From an uncultured Planctomycetaceae bacterium (GTDB lineage: Bacteria; Planctomycetota; Planctomycetia; Pirellulales; Pirellulaceae): a stretch of 7,827 bases of DNA. The position numbers and the translations under genes were made by a program. Below the pieces are notes generated by a model. That model was given only the letters and a program-made list of their open reading frames with translations. It was not told the origin of the DNA and made no database searches. Below, piece by piece: positions 1 through 5,877 of this stretch (its first letter is position 1; each line of letters begins with the position of its first letter). The stretch lies in assembly GCA_903927685.1 (NCBI GenBank), contig CAIYOB010000583.1, forward strand, positions 1 to 7,827, in the 5' to 3' direction.

Positions 1-57
1 GCCGGCAGGCGACGGCTGGGGTGGCCGCATCCCGCTGATCCGCCGTCGCCTGCCGGC
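1..57. repeat. Perfect 16-bp inverted repeat (hairpin) at window edge
   Basis: Positions 1-16 (GCCGGCAGGCGACGGC) are the exact reverse complement of 42-57, separated by a 25-nt loop. The stem is almost entirely G/C. It is not followed by a T-run (the next bases are TCGGCG), so it does not look like a classical intrinsic terminator. It could be the terminator of an unseen gene to the left, or one copy of a dispersed palindromic repeat. The left arm begins at base 1, so the full extent of the element is unknown. Confidence 0.85.
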
Positions 58-165
58 TCGGCGTTAAACGAACTGAGCCGAAATCGGGAAGTTATTTCGT
101 GAGCGTTGCCAGCGGACCGCTCGCACGCTTCGCAACAACCCTTTATCAAGAGGACGGGACGCCGA

Positions 166-342
166 ATGGGCAAAGACCAAAACACCTACGCCAAGCGGCA
201 ACGCGAGATGAACAAGAAGCGGAAAGCGGAAGACAAGCGGACTCGGCGGCAGAAGCGGAAAGAGCAAGGCAGTCCGTTTCCTGCCGTTCCGCCGGAGCTG
301 GACGCCCCCGCAATTCCGGCGCAGCCCTGCCTGCCCGACTGA
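166..342 (+). CDS. Small basic protein of unknown function (58 aa)
   Basis: This encodes a 58-residue protein. The first 32 residues hold about 15 Lys/Arg and should form one highly charged helix (MGKDQNTYAKRQRE, then KKRKAEDKR and RRQKRK). The tail, residues 35-58, is Pro/Ala-rich and probably disordered. The start at 166 is chosen because the MGK(D/N)xxxxAKRQRE opening is, from memory, that of a family of very short conserved hypothetical proteins seen in planctomycetes and other bacteria. AAGAGGA (148-154) and GGGA (156-159) lie upstream as possible ribosome binding sites. An in-frame TTG at 106 would add 20 residues and has no such support. The basic helix would suit nucleic-acid or ribosome binding, but no function is known to me. 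The gene stands alone, followed by a 197-bp gap before the radical SAM gene. Confidence 0.75.
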   Translation: MGKDQNTYAKRQREMNKKRKAEDKRTRRQKRKEQGSPFPAVPPELDAPAIPAQPCLPD

Positions 343-390
343 CCCGGAGCCGGGCGGCGCTTCACGGCCTCGGCGTGCCGTGCCCGACCC

Positions 391-420
391 GCGGGGAAAT
401 CGCAGGCGGGGAAATCGCAG
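391..420. repeat. Perfect tandem duplication of a 15-bp unit
   Basis: The unit GCGGGGAAATCGCAG occurs at 391-405 and again, without a mismatch or gap, at 406-420. It lies in the 197-bp gap between the small basic-protein gene and the radical SAM gene, upstream of the possible promoter at 428-456. An exact head-to-tail pair fits either recent slippage or a doubled protein-binding site. The sequence alone does not decide between them. Confidence 0.95.
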
Positions 421-427
421 ACTGGGC

Positions 428-456
428 TTGTCTCGGCCCGGACGGCGGACAACAAT
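428..456 (+). promoter_or_regulatory. Possible sigma70-type promoter for the radical SAM gene
   Basis: TTGTCT (428-433) and AACAAT (451-456) each match four of six consensus bases and are separated by 17 bp. They lie about 85 bp before the ATG at 540 and directly downstream of the 15-bp tandem repeat. Planctomycete promoters are often poorly matched to the E. coli consensus, so this is only the best candidate I can see in the 343-539 gap. Confidence 0.22.
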
Positions 457-539
457 GTCGCTGGTTTTGGGGTCGGTAGTGCGATTCCTTGCGGGCTTCT
501 CCAGGTGCCGTGTCTGCGCCATGAATTCGAGATCCACCC

Positions 540-1940
540 ATGTATCGCCACGTGCTGTGCGTATATCCTTATCGACGCACGAGTAGTTCGATGACGTCCT
601 TTCCGCCGTTGGGGCTGGAGTACGTCGCCGCCGCACTGCGGCCGTACTCCCAGCAGATCGAACTGATCAACTTTCGGCACGAACGCCGGCCCAGCACGCT
701 CCCGTTCCTCCGGCCGGACACGGACTTGGTCTGCTATTCCGTGAACTGGCGGATCGACATCGAGCTGATCCGCGACGACATCAACTCGCTGCCGCCGGGC
801 GTGCCGGTCATTCTTGGCGGGCGGACCGCGACCGAGGATCCCGGCTACTGGCTGGAGGCCTGTCCGCGCGTCGATGCCGTGGTCTGCGGCGACGGCGAGC
901 AGGCGATTGCCGAGATCGCCCGGGGGCAGGCGTGGTCCGACGTCGCCGGTCTGACGTACCGCGGGCCGGACGGCCAGGTCGTGCACAATCCGCCCCGCGA
1001 CAATCAGCCGCTGGACGATGCGCTCATGCCCGCGCGCGATTTGCGCCGGCGGCCGTACTACCTGACCAGCAAGGGCGTGAGCACGGGGATCACGATCGAC
1101 AAAGTCGCCGGGTCGCGGGGCTGTCCGCACAACTGCAAGTTCTGCAGCTTTGCGGTCAATCCCTGGGGCGTCAAGCGGGCCTGGGCGCCGCGGTCGGTCG
1201 CGTCGATTGTCGCCGAGATCGAACAGATCGACGCCGATCTGATCTTTTTCGTCGACGACGTGTTCACGCATCAGCCGGACCGGGTCGGCGAGATCTGCGA
1301 CGCGTTGATCGCCAAGCGGATTCGCAAGCACTACGTCGTCAACGCCCGCCTGGAGATTGCCAAACGCCCCGACATCCTCCGCAAAATGGAGCAGGCCGGG
1401 TTCCTGGCCCTGCTGGTCGGCGTCGAGTCGACGCAGGACGCCACCCTCAAGTCCATGGGCAAGGGGTTCAACACCGAAATCGTCCGCCAGCGATTCGACG
1501 TGCTCCGCAAGTCGAAGATGATCATCAACGCGTATTTCATCGTGGGCAACCTCGGCGAAACCGAAGAGCAGATGCTGTCAACCGCCTCCTTTGCCCGGTC
1601 GATCGGCGCGGACTTGATCCACGTTTCCCGCCTGCGACTCGAGCCGCATTCGGGCTTGGGCGAATTGGTCGCCCGGACGCCGGGGTACCACATCGACGAC
1701 GGCGGCTTCGTCTACAGCGACAGCTACTCGGCCCAGCACATCGCCGGCCTGCGCAAGACGATCGACGCGCGGTTTCACAGCCCGCTGCACGTGGCGCGCG
1801 TGCTGCTCAAGCTGCTGCGGATCCTGCACTGGCGGGTGGCGGCCAAGGCCGCCGTGACGATCCCGGCCTTCCTGGTGGGGCTCATCGCGACTCAGGCGTC
1901 CCGGAGGCTGCGCAAGCGGTTCGGGTGGCCGGCGAACTGA
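540..1940 (+). CDS. B12-binding-domain radical SAM protein, substrate unknown
   Basis: This 466-residue protein has the class B radical SAM layout. An N-terminal Rossmann-like cobalamin-binding domain (about residues 3-145) carries the PPLGLEYVAAAL motif (22-33), VILGGR (90-95) and CGDGEQA (116-122). The radical SAM core (about 185-400) carries the CX3CX2C cluster motif at Cys195, Cys199 and Cys202 in RGCPHNCKFCS. It is followed by FVDDVF (237-242) and GVES (294-297). The enzyme should bind a [4Fe-4S] cluster and SAM and generate a 5'-deoxyadenosyl radical. Relatives methylate unreactive carbons or remodel lipids, tetrapyrroles or natural products. The usual DxHxxG cobalamin-ligand motif is not visible, so any cobalamin may bind base-off without a His ligand, as in several family members. 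Residues 437-451 form a hydrophobic stretch followed by an Arg/Lys-rich tail, suggesting membrane association. The start at 540 is supported by the beta-strand HVLCVYP before the PPLG motif; the ribosome binding site is weak. No pathway partner is adjacent, so the substrate cannot be assigned. Confidence 0.93.
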   Translation: MYRHVLCVYPYRRTSSSMTSFPPLGLEYVAAALRPYSQQIELINFRHERRPSTLPFLRPDTDLVCYSVNWRIDIELIRDDINSLPPGVPVILGGRTATEDPGYWLEACPRVDAVVCGDGEQAIAEIARGQAWSDVAGLTYRGPDGQVVHNPPRDNQPLDDALMPARDLRRRPYYLTSKGVSTGITIDKVAGSRGCPHNCKFCSFAVNPWGVKRAWAPRSVASIVAEIEQIDADLIFFVDDVFTHQPDRVGEICDALIAKRIRKHYVVNARLEIAKRPDILRKMEQAGFLALLVGVESTQDATLKSMGKGFNTEIVRQRFDVLRKSKMIINAYFIVGNLGETEEQMLSTASFARSIGADLIHVSRLRLEPHSGLGELVARTPGYHIDDGGFVYSDSYSAQHIAGLRKTIDARFHSPLHVARVLLKLLRILHWRVAAKAAVTIPAFLVGLIATQASRRLRKRFGWPAN

Positions 1941-1953
1941 CCGCGGGGGTCAG
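1937..1953. terminator. Possible bidirectional hairpin between convergent genes
   Basis: CTGACC (1937-1942) pairs with GGTCAG (1948-1953) around a 5-nt GCGGG loop. The stop codon of the radical SAM gene (1938-1940) and that of the NYN-LOTUS gene (1950-1952, read on the minus strand) both lie in the stem. The stem is only 6 bp and has no T-run on either side, so termination activity is uncertain. It is still the only stem-loop I see between these two genes. Confidence 0.25.
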
Positions 1954-2738
1954 GTCCAAAGGTCCTTGCTGCGCCGCCGCCGGACTTTGTAGTTGCCCCG
2001 GCTGTCGTCGTACTCCAGTTCGATCAGGCCCTTGTCCTGGATCTCCTCGAGCAGATCCGAGAAGCTCCGGTACCCGTAGTAGACTTCGTTGAAGCCGGGG
2101 TAGACGCGGCGAATCGCCTGCTTGAGCATCGAGCCCCACAGCGGGTCGTAATCCTGCTCGACGGAATCCACGACTTCCAAGACGTGATCGATCGCCTCGT
2201 GCCGCTTGTCCTCCTCGGTCTTGCCGCCCTCCGGCTTTTCTTTCTTCGTGGTCCGGGGCGTCTTCTTGGCCGTCCGCACGAGGTCGTCGTAGTAGATGAA
2301 CTCGTCGCAATTGGCGATCAACAGGTCCGACGTGGAACTCTTCACGCCGCAGCCGATCACGCGGCGGTGGTTCTCTTTCAGTTTCGAGACCAGGGGCGAA
2401 AAGTCGCTGTCGCCGGACAGCAGGGCGAACGTGTCGATGTGCTGCTTGGCGTAGCACAGGTCCATGGCGTCCACGACCATCCGGATGTCGGCGCTGTTCT
2501 TGCCGCTCATCTTGGTCTGGGGGATGTCGATCAGTTCCACGCCCTGGCTGTGGAACTCCCGCACCGCATCCTCGTAATTCCGCCAATCGCAGTACGCGCG
2601 TTTGAAGACCAGGCGTCCCTTCTCCAGCAACCGCTTCAGGACCAGCTGGATCTGGAATTTGCCCGCCTTCATGTCGCGCACGCCAATGGCCAGGTTCTCG
2701 AAATCGACGAATACGGCGATCAACGGCTCTTCGGTCAT
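1950..2738 (-). CDS. NYN-domain putative RNase with C-terminal LOTUS (OST-HTH) domain
   Basis: This is a 262-residue two-domain cytoplasmic protein. Residues 5-153 form a NYN domain (LabA/DUF88-like, PIN-like nuclease fold). Its acidic residues are all in place: Asp12 in VFVDFENL, Asp84 and Asp90 in NSADIRMVVDAMDL, and Asp110 and Asp112 in LLSGDSDFSPL. A Lys-rich, probably flexible linker (156-180) leads to a LOTUS/OST-HTH domain (about 183-254), marked by PGFNEVYYGYRSFSDLLEE. In this family the NYN part is predicted to cleave RNA with metal ions and the LOTUS part to bind RNA. The target is unknown. The start is the ATG at 2738, because GGAGAGGA sits 4 nt before it; an in-frame upstream start at 2795 would add 19 residues with no motif. 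It lies 53 nt after the response regulator gene on the same strand and could be co-transcribed with it. Domain assignment is firm; catalytic activity is inferred from the conserved aspartates. Confidence 0.92.
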   Translation of the reverse strand: MTEEPLIAVFVDFENLAIGVRDMKAGKFQIQLVLKRLLEKGRLVFKRAYCDWRNYEDAVREFHSQGVELIDIPQTKMSGKNSADIRMVVDAMDLCYAKQHIDTFALLSGDSDFSPLVSKLKENHRRVIGCGVKSSTSDLLIANCDEFIYYDDLVRTAKKTPRTTKKEKPEGGKTEEDKRHEAIDHVLEVVDSVEQDYDPLWGSMLKQAIRRVYPGFNEVYYGYRSFSDLLEEIQDKGLIELEYDDSRGNYKVRRRRSKDLWT

Positions 2739-2742
2739 CGTG

Positions 2743-2750
2743 TCCTCTCC
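2743..2750 (-). promoter_or_regulatory. Strong Shine-Dalgarno of the NYN-LOTUS gene
   Basis: Read on the minus strand, this is GGAGAGGA followed by CACG and the ATG at 2738. It decides the start codon in favour of the 262-residue form over the 281-residue form. Confidence 0.8.
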
Positions 2751-2791
2751 ATGTCCTTGTGCGTAGGGCGAGTCGACTTCTGCACGGCTCG

Positions 2792-3583
2792 TCAAAGGCT
2801 CGATTCTAGCGTGTCGCCGGCGGGACGGATAGAATCGGGGCCGGGTTTCTCGCCAGCCGGTCCCTCGTCCGGCCGGGCGACAAAGCGGTAGCCGGCGTCG
2901 CGGATCGTGAGGAAATGCCGGGGGCGGGCCGGGTCGGGTTCCAGCGACTTGCGCAGCCGGCGGAGGAACTGGTCCGGAGCCCGCGTGCTGACGTTGCCCG
3001 GCACGCCCCAGACTTCCTCCAGCAACTCGGCCCGCGGGATCACGCGGCCCTCGTTCTCGACGAAATACCGCAGCAGCGTCATCTCCAGCTGGGTCAGCCG
3101 GACCGGCTCGCCCGCCACGGTCACTTCGAACGTCTCGAAATCCACCCGCACGTCCCCAAAGGCGAACGTCCGCCCGCGGGCCGGCGGACTGCGCGGCGGC
3201 CGGCTGTGATAGGTCAACAGATTGCGGACGCGGCTCAGGAATTCGTCCAGGTCGAACGGCTTGGTCAGGTACTGGTTGGCCCCCACGTCAAAGCCGCGGG
3301 TGCGGTCTTCGCTCAACGCCCGCGCGCTGAGGATCAAGACCGGCAAACCGACGTCGCGGGCCCGCACGGCTTCGCAAACGGCGTAGCCGCTCATCCCGGG
3401 CAGCATCAAGTCCAGGACGATCAGGGCCAAGTCCGGATGTTCGTCGAGCGCCCGCAGTGCCGACGGGCCGTCGCCCACGGCGGTGACGCGGTAGCCCTCG
3501 GCCACCAGGTTGTACTGGATGCCCGTGGCCAAGTGCTGCTCGTCCTCGACGATCAGGATGTGCGGCGGGTGCGGCGCGGTCAT
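2792..3583 (-). CDS. OmpR/PhoB-family response regulator
   Basis: This is a 263-residue DNA-binding response regulator. The receiver domain (about 8-125) has the acidic pair Glu13-Asp14, the phospho-acceptor Asp58 in IVLDLMLPGMSG, Ser86 in LILSAR and Lys108 in YLTKPF, so it should be phosphorylated by a histidine kinase. A winged-helix OmpR/PhoB-type domain (about 140-237) contains LTQLEMTLLRYFVENEGRV, the recognition-helix region TRAPDQFLRRLRKSLE and the wing IRDAGYRFV. The TRAPDQF form differs from the commoner xxVDVHIxRLRxK and may mark a subfamily. A 27-residue Gly/Pro-rich tail follows. The start codon overlaps the kinase stop as ATGA (3580-3583), indicating translational coupling, and the kinase upstream is clearly its partner. 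Its target genes are unknown. The region between 5593 and 5877 and its own operon are the obvious candidates. Confidence 0.96.
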   Translation of the reverse strand: MTAPHPPHILIVEDEQHLATGIQYNLVAEGYRVTAVGDGPSALRALDEHPDLALIVLDLMLPGMSGYAVCEAVRARDVGLPVLILSARALSEDRTRGFDVGANQYLTKPFDLDEFLSRVRNLLTYHSRPPRSPPARGRTFAFGDVRVDFETFEVTVAGEPVRLTQLEMTLLRYFVENEGRVIPRAELLEEVWGVPGNVSTRAPDQFLRRLRKSLEPDPARPRHFLTIRDAGYRFVARPDEGPAGEKPGPDSIRPAGDTLESSL

Positions 3584-4542
3584 GGGAGCCTCGCCGCCTG
3601 GGAGCCGCCGCCTGCGCCGGCTGGTCCCTCGCCCGCCGGCAATTCGACCTCGAACACGGTGCCCGGTCCCGGCTCGCGGCCACGGATGCGGATCCGTCCG
3701 CGCAGTTGGCGGACCAGGGTCTGCGCGATGTACAGCCCCAACCCCGTGCCCGGCTTGTCACGCTCCAATTCCGTCCCCAGCCGCACAAACCGGCCAAACA
3801 CCTTGTCCCGCAGCCGCGGCGGAATCCCCCGACCATTGTCCGCGATCCGCACCAGCACGGCGCTCTTCCCCGTCGTCTCGGCCGTGACCACAACCTCGGG
3901 AGGCGCCCCCGCATACTTGACCGCATTGTCCAGCAGGTTCCGGAAGATCAACGTCAGGTCTCCCGGCCGGGCGCGCACGTGGCACGCCTGCAACTCGAAC
4001 CGGATCACCTCCCGCGGTACGTGGTAATGCGTGCAGACCGTTTCGGCGCATTGCTGCAGCAACGGGGGCACGGCGACGCTCTCGACGTTGCCGCGCCTGT
4101 CCTCGGACTCCAACCGGCCGGCGTCCAGCACCTGGTTGATCAGCCGGTCCAGCCGCTCGACGTCGTCCAGCATCATCTGATAGAACTGCGCCCGCTCGGC
4201 CTCGCCGATCTGGCGGCGGCTGAGCGTCTGCAGATACAGCTTCATCGACGAGATCGGAGACTTCAACTCGTGCGTGACGCTGTCGATAAAGTTCGACTGT
4301 CGGCGGTTCAGGTTGATCGCCTTGACGGACAGCACCAGGTAGAGGATGACCCCGACCAGCAGCATCACGATAAAGGTCGTGCCCACGGTCAGCAGGACCC
4401 AGTACCAGCCCGCAAAGCGGCTGGCTTTGAGCGCGCTGACCACCGACAGCACGACCCAGCCGATGGTCAGCACCACCAGCAGGGTGATCATCACGATGGC
4501 CAGGATGATCGGCAATCGCAAAGAACGTCGGGAAATCATCAC
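3580..4542 (-). CDS. Membrane sensor histidine kinase with no extracytoplasmic domain
   Basis: This is a 320-residue inner-membrane kinase. Two hydrophobic helices (about 10-36 and 46-72) are separated by only about nine residues, so there is no periplasmic sensing domain. A short linker leads to the HisKA dimerisation domain with His91 in FIDSVTHELKSPIS. The ATP-binding HATPase_c domain carries the N-box (LIFRNLLDNAVKY, Asn206), G1 (DNGRGI, 235-240), F-box (FGRF, 249-252) and G2 (GTGLGL, 265-270). All catalytic motifs are intact. It should autophosphorylate His91 and pass phosphate to Asp58 of the regulator encoded next. The layout resembles intramembrane-sensing kinases, which depend on the membrane itself or a partner protein for input. 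The gene starts 9 nt after the oxidoreductase stop with no clear Shine-Dalgarno, suggesting translational coupling to that gene. Either of two adjacent ATG codons (4542, 4539) could be the start. Confidence 0.96.
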   Translation of the reverse strand: MMISRRSLRLPIILAIVMITLLVVLTIGWVVLSVVSALKASRFAGWYWVLLTVGTTFIVMLLVGVILYLVLSVKAINLNRRQSNFIDSVTHELKSPISSMKLYLQTLSRRQIGEAERAQFYQMMLDDVERLDRLINQVLDAGRLESEDRRGNVESVAVPPLLQQCAETVCTHYHVPREVIRFELQACHVRARPGDLTLIFRNLLDNAVKYAGAPPEVVVTAETTGKSAVLVRIADNGRGIPPRLRDKVFGRFVRLGTELERDKPGTGLGLYIAQTLVRQLRGRIRIRGREPGPGTVFEVELPAGEGPAGAGGGSQAARLP

Positions 4543-4551
4543 GACCGTATG

Positions 4552-5592
4552 TTAGATCTTCACCAAGCCGCCCGTTTTGACGGATTCCGTCTGCTTGTGG
4601 CACAGCACGATGGCATCGCGGGCCAAATCGCCGGACAGGGTAGCCGACGGCTGGTTGGCCTCGATGCACTTGACGACTTCGCCGATCTCCCCGACGAACG
4701 CCTCGGACGGATCGCCGCCCCCGATTTCCGGCCGCAGGACCTGGCCGTCGGCGGTCAGAATCTTCAGCGGCATCAGCTCGCCCTTGTCAGCAAAACCGGC
4801 GAACTCGTAGTGCAGCGTGGCCTGTTCCAGATGGATCTCGAAACCGTGCGTGAATCCGCGGCCCTGCTGGTTGATCACGCCGCTGACCGCACTGACCACC
4901 AACGACGGATCCTTGAAATGGAACGTCGTATTGCAGTATTCGACCACGTCGCCACGCATCCGGCCGGACGTGACCAGGGACGTCGGCATGCCAAACAGCA
5001 TCCGGATGAGGTGGGCGTCGTGGACATGCAGGTCGATAAGTGGTCCGCCGCAGCGATGGGGGTCCCAGAAATCCTTTAACCACGTCGGGTCCGAGATCAC
5101 TCGTTTGAAGGTCCCGCCCAACAGCTTGCCGTACTTGCCGCTGCGGATCAACTGGACGGCGTGGGCGTATTCAGGAAAGAACGGCAACACATGGCCGATG
5201 AACAGCTGTTTTCCCGCCCCGGCCGCGGCCTGCACCATCTCGCGACAGTCGTTCGTCGTCAGAGCCATCGGCTTTTCGCAGAACACATGCTTGCCGGCCT
5301 TGGATGCGGCGATGGCGGCTGCCGCATGCATCGACGGAGGCAGGCAGCAATCCACGACATCCACATTCGGGTCCGCGAGCATCTCGTGATAGTCCTTGTA
5401 CTTGGCGACCTTGGACAGGTCCACCATTTCGCCCGGAGGGCCGAAATTGCCTTTGATGTCCCGCCAGTCGCCGTTCAGCCGTTTTTCGAGCGGTTCCGAA
5501 ACGGCGACCAACTCGACCCCGCGGACCTTCTGGTATCCCAGGTAGTGAATCCAGCCCATGAAACCAATACCGGCAAGACCGACGCGGATCAT
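4552..5592 (-). CDS. Gfo/Idh/MocA-family NAD(P)-dependent oxidoreductase
   Basis: This is a 346-residue protein of the usual family length. The N-terminal Rossmann fold has GxGxxG at 8-13 (GIGFMG). The family's catalytic Lys is Lys107 in HVFCEKPMAL. The second domain holds the GG-x3-D-x3-H motif (Gly182-Gly183, Asp187, His191), which places the substrate-binding acid and histidine. Such enzymes oxidise or reduce a hydroxyl of a sugar, inositol or related polyol with NAD(P). The exact substrate cannot be read from sequence. No signal peptide is seen, so it is probably cytoplasmic. The start at 5592 is set by AAAGGAG (5601-5607), 8 nt upstream; extension to a TTG at 5685 would precede the Rossmann strand with unrelated residues. 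It is the first gene of an apparent operon with a two-component system, an uncommon pairing that suggests its metabolite may be linked to the signal or that it is a regulated output. Confidence 0.95.
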   Translation of the reverse strand: MIRVGLAGIGFMGWIHYLGYQKVRGVELVAVSEPLEKRLNGDWRDIKGNFGPPGEMVDLSKVAKYKDYHEMLADPNVDVVDCCLPPSMHAAAAIAASKAGKHVFCEKPMALTTNDCREMVQAAAGAGKQLFIGHVLPFFPEYAHAVQLIRSGKYGKLLGGTFKRVISDPTWLKDFWDPHRCGGPLIDLHVHDAHLIRMLFGMPTSLVTSGRMRGDVVEYCNTTFHFKDPSLVVSAVSGVINQQGRGFTHGFEIHLEQATLHYEFAGFADKGELMPLKILTADGQVLRPEIGGGDPSEAFVGEIGEVVKCIEANQPSATLSGDLARDAIVLCHKQTESVKTGGLVKI

Positions 5593-5600
5593 CGTGATGG

Positions 5601-5607
5601 CTCCTTT
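5601..5607 (-). promoter_or_regulatory. Shine-Dalgarno of the oxidoreductase gene
   Basis: The minus strand reads AAAGGAG, 8 nt before the ATG at 5592. This near-ideal spacing fixes the start of the oxidoreductase and excludes the longer in-frame form. Confidence 0.85.
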
Positions 5608-5656
5608 GAGATCGATAGACCGAGACGGGGAACACTCCGCTCGCAGGCAAGACCAC

Positions 5657-5685
5657 AGTCTAGCGACTCCCCCACTTTGCCACAA
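5657..5685 (-). promoter_or_regulatory. Possible promoter of the oxidoreductase/two-component operon
   Basis: On the minus strand TTGTGG (5685-5680) and TAGACT (5662-5657) are separated by 17 bp, matching three and four of six sigma70 consensus bases. Transcription would start near 5650 and give a leader of roughly 58 nt before the ATG. The match is modest. I see no better candidate on this strand between the two divergent genes. Confidence 0.3.
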
Positions 5686-5717
5686 CCAAGCCGGCAGCAG
5701 GGTGCGGACAGGTTACC

Positions 5718-5745
5718 TTGCAAGGAATCGGTTGCGGCTTATAGT
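5718..5745 (+). promoter_or_regulatory. Probable sigma70-type promoter of the ABC exporter operon
   Basis: TTGCAA (5718-5723) and TATAGT (5740-5745) match four and five of six consensus bases with a 16-bp spacer, in a locally AT-richer patch. Transcription would begin near 5752 and leave a leader of about 125 nt before the ATPase start. This is the best promoter-like sequence in the window. It lies only about 33 bp from the possible divergent promoter, so a regulator binding between them could affect both operons. Confidence 0.42.
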
Positions 5746-5773
5746 TAAGGGTTTCCCAAACCGGAACCGGATT

Positions 5774-5815
5774 CCAGGCGGCAGGGCGGCCCAAGGCTGT
5801 TTCTTGCCGCTTTGG
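5774..5815 (+). other. Possible stem-loop in the leader of the ABC exporter mRNA
   Basis: GCGGCA (5778-5783) pairs with TGCCGC (5805-5810). The stem can be extended outward by a G-U pair, an A-U pair and two C-G pairs across a one-base bulge, to 5774 and 5815. It lies inside the predicted leader of about 125 nt. No known riboswitch was recognised. A stem of this size is common by chance in GC-rich DNA. Confidence 0.2.
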
Positions 5816-5877
5816 CGAACCAACTTGGTCACAGTAGCGTACTTGCGCCTACACCTCGTAAACCCCGGAGAAACTTC

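Noticed and set aside
343..354. CCCGGAGCCGGG palindrome just after the small gene's stop codon
   Set aside because: The stem is 4-5 bp with a tiny loop and no T-run, so it is too weak to call a terminator in GC-rich DNA.
99..479. Overlapping plus-strand frame (126 codons) across the small basic-protein gene
   Set aside because: No family resemblance and no better ribosome binding site. The overlapping 166-342 frame has the family-like opening.
186..1331. Long minus-strand open frame (381 codons) opposite the small gene and the radical SAM gene
   Set aside because: It is antisense to well-supported genes, has no recognisable domain, and is rich in Arg/Pro/Ala as expected of a shadow frame in GC-rich DNA.
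932..2092. Plus-strand frame of 386 codons inside the radical SAM gene
   Set aside because: Arg-rich shadow frame; the CX3CX2C and cobalamin-domain motifs are in the 540-1940 frame.
2739..2795. N-terminal extension of the NYN-LOTUS protein by 19 residues
   Set aside because: A strong GGAGAGGA lies directly before the internal ATG at 2738, and the extra residues contain no motif.
3706..5079. Long plus-strand open frame (457 codons) opposite the kinase and oxidoreductase
   Set aside because: Its His/Gln/Asp/Arg-rich composition is typical of antisense frames in GC-rich genes, and both minus-strand genes have complete family motifs.
5812..5877. Upstream start for the ABC ATPase
   Set aside because: The ATG at 5878 has GGAG at ideal spacing, and the extra 22 residues are not part of the ATPase fold.
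5593..5877. tRNA, small RNA or riboswitch in the divergent gap
   Set aside because: No cloverleaf, TΨC-like GTTCRA box or known riboswitch core could be found by eye; only promoter-like boxes and a modest stem are visible.
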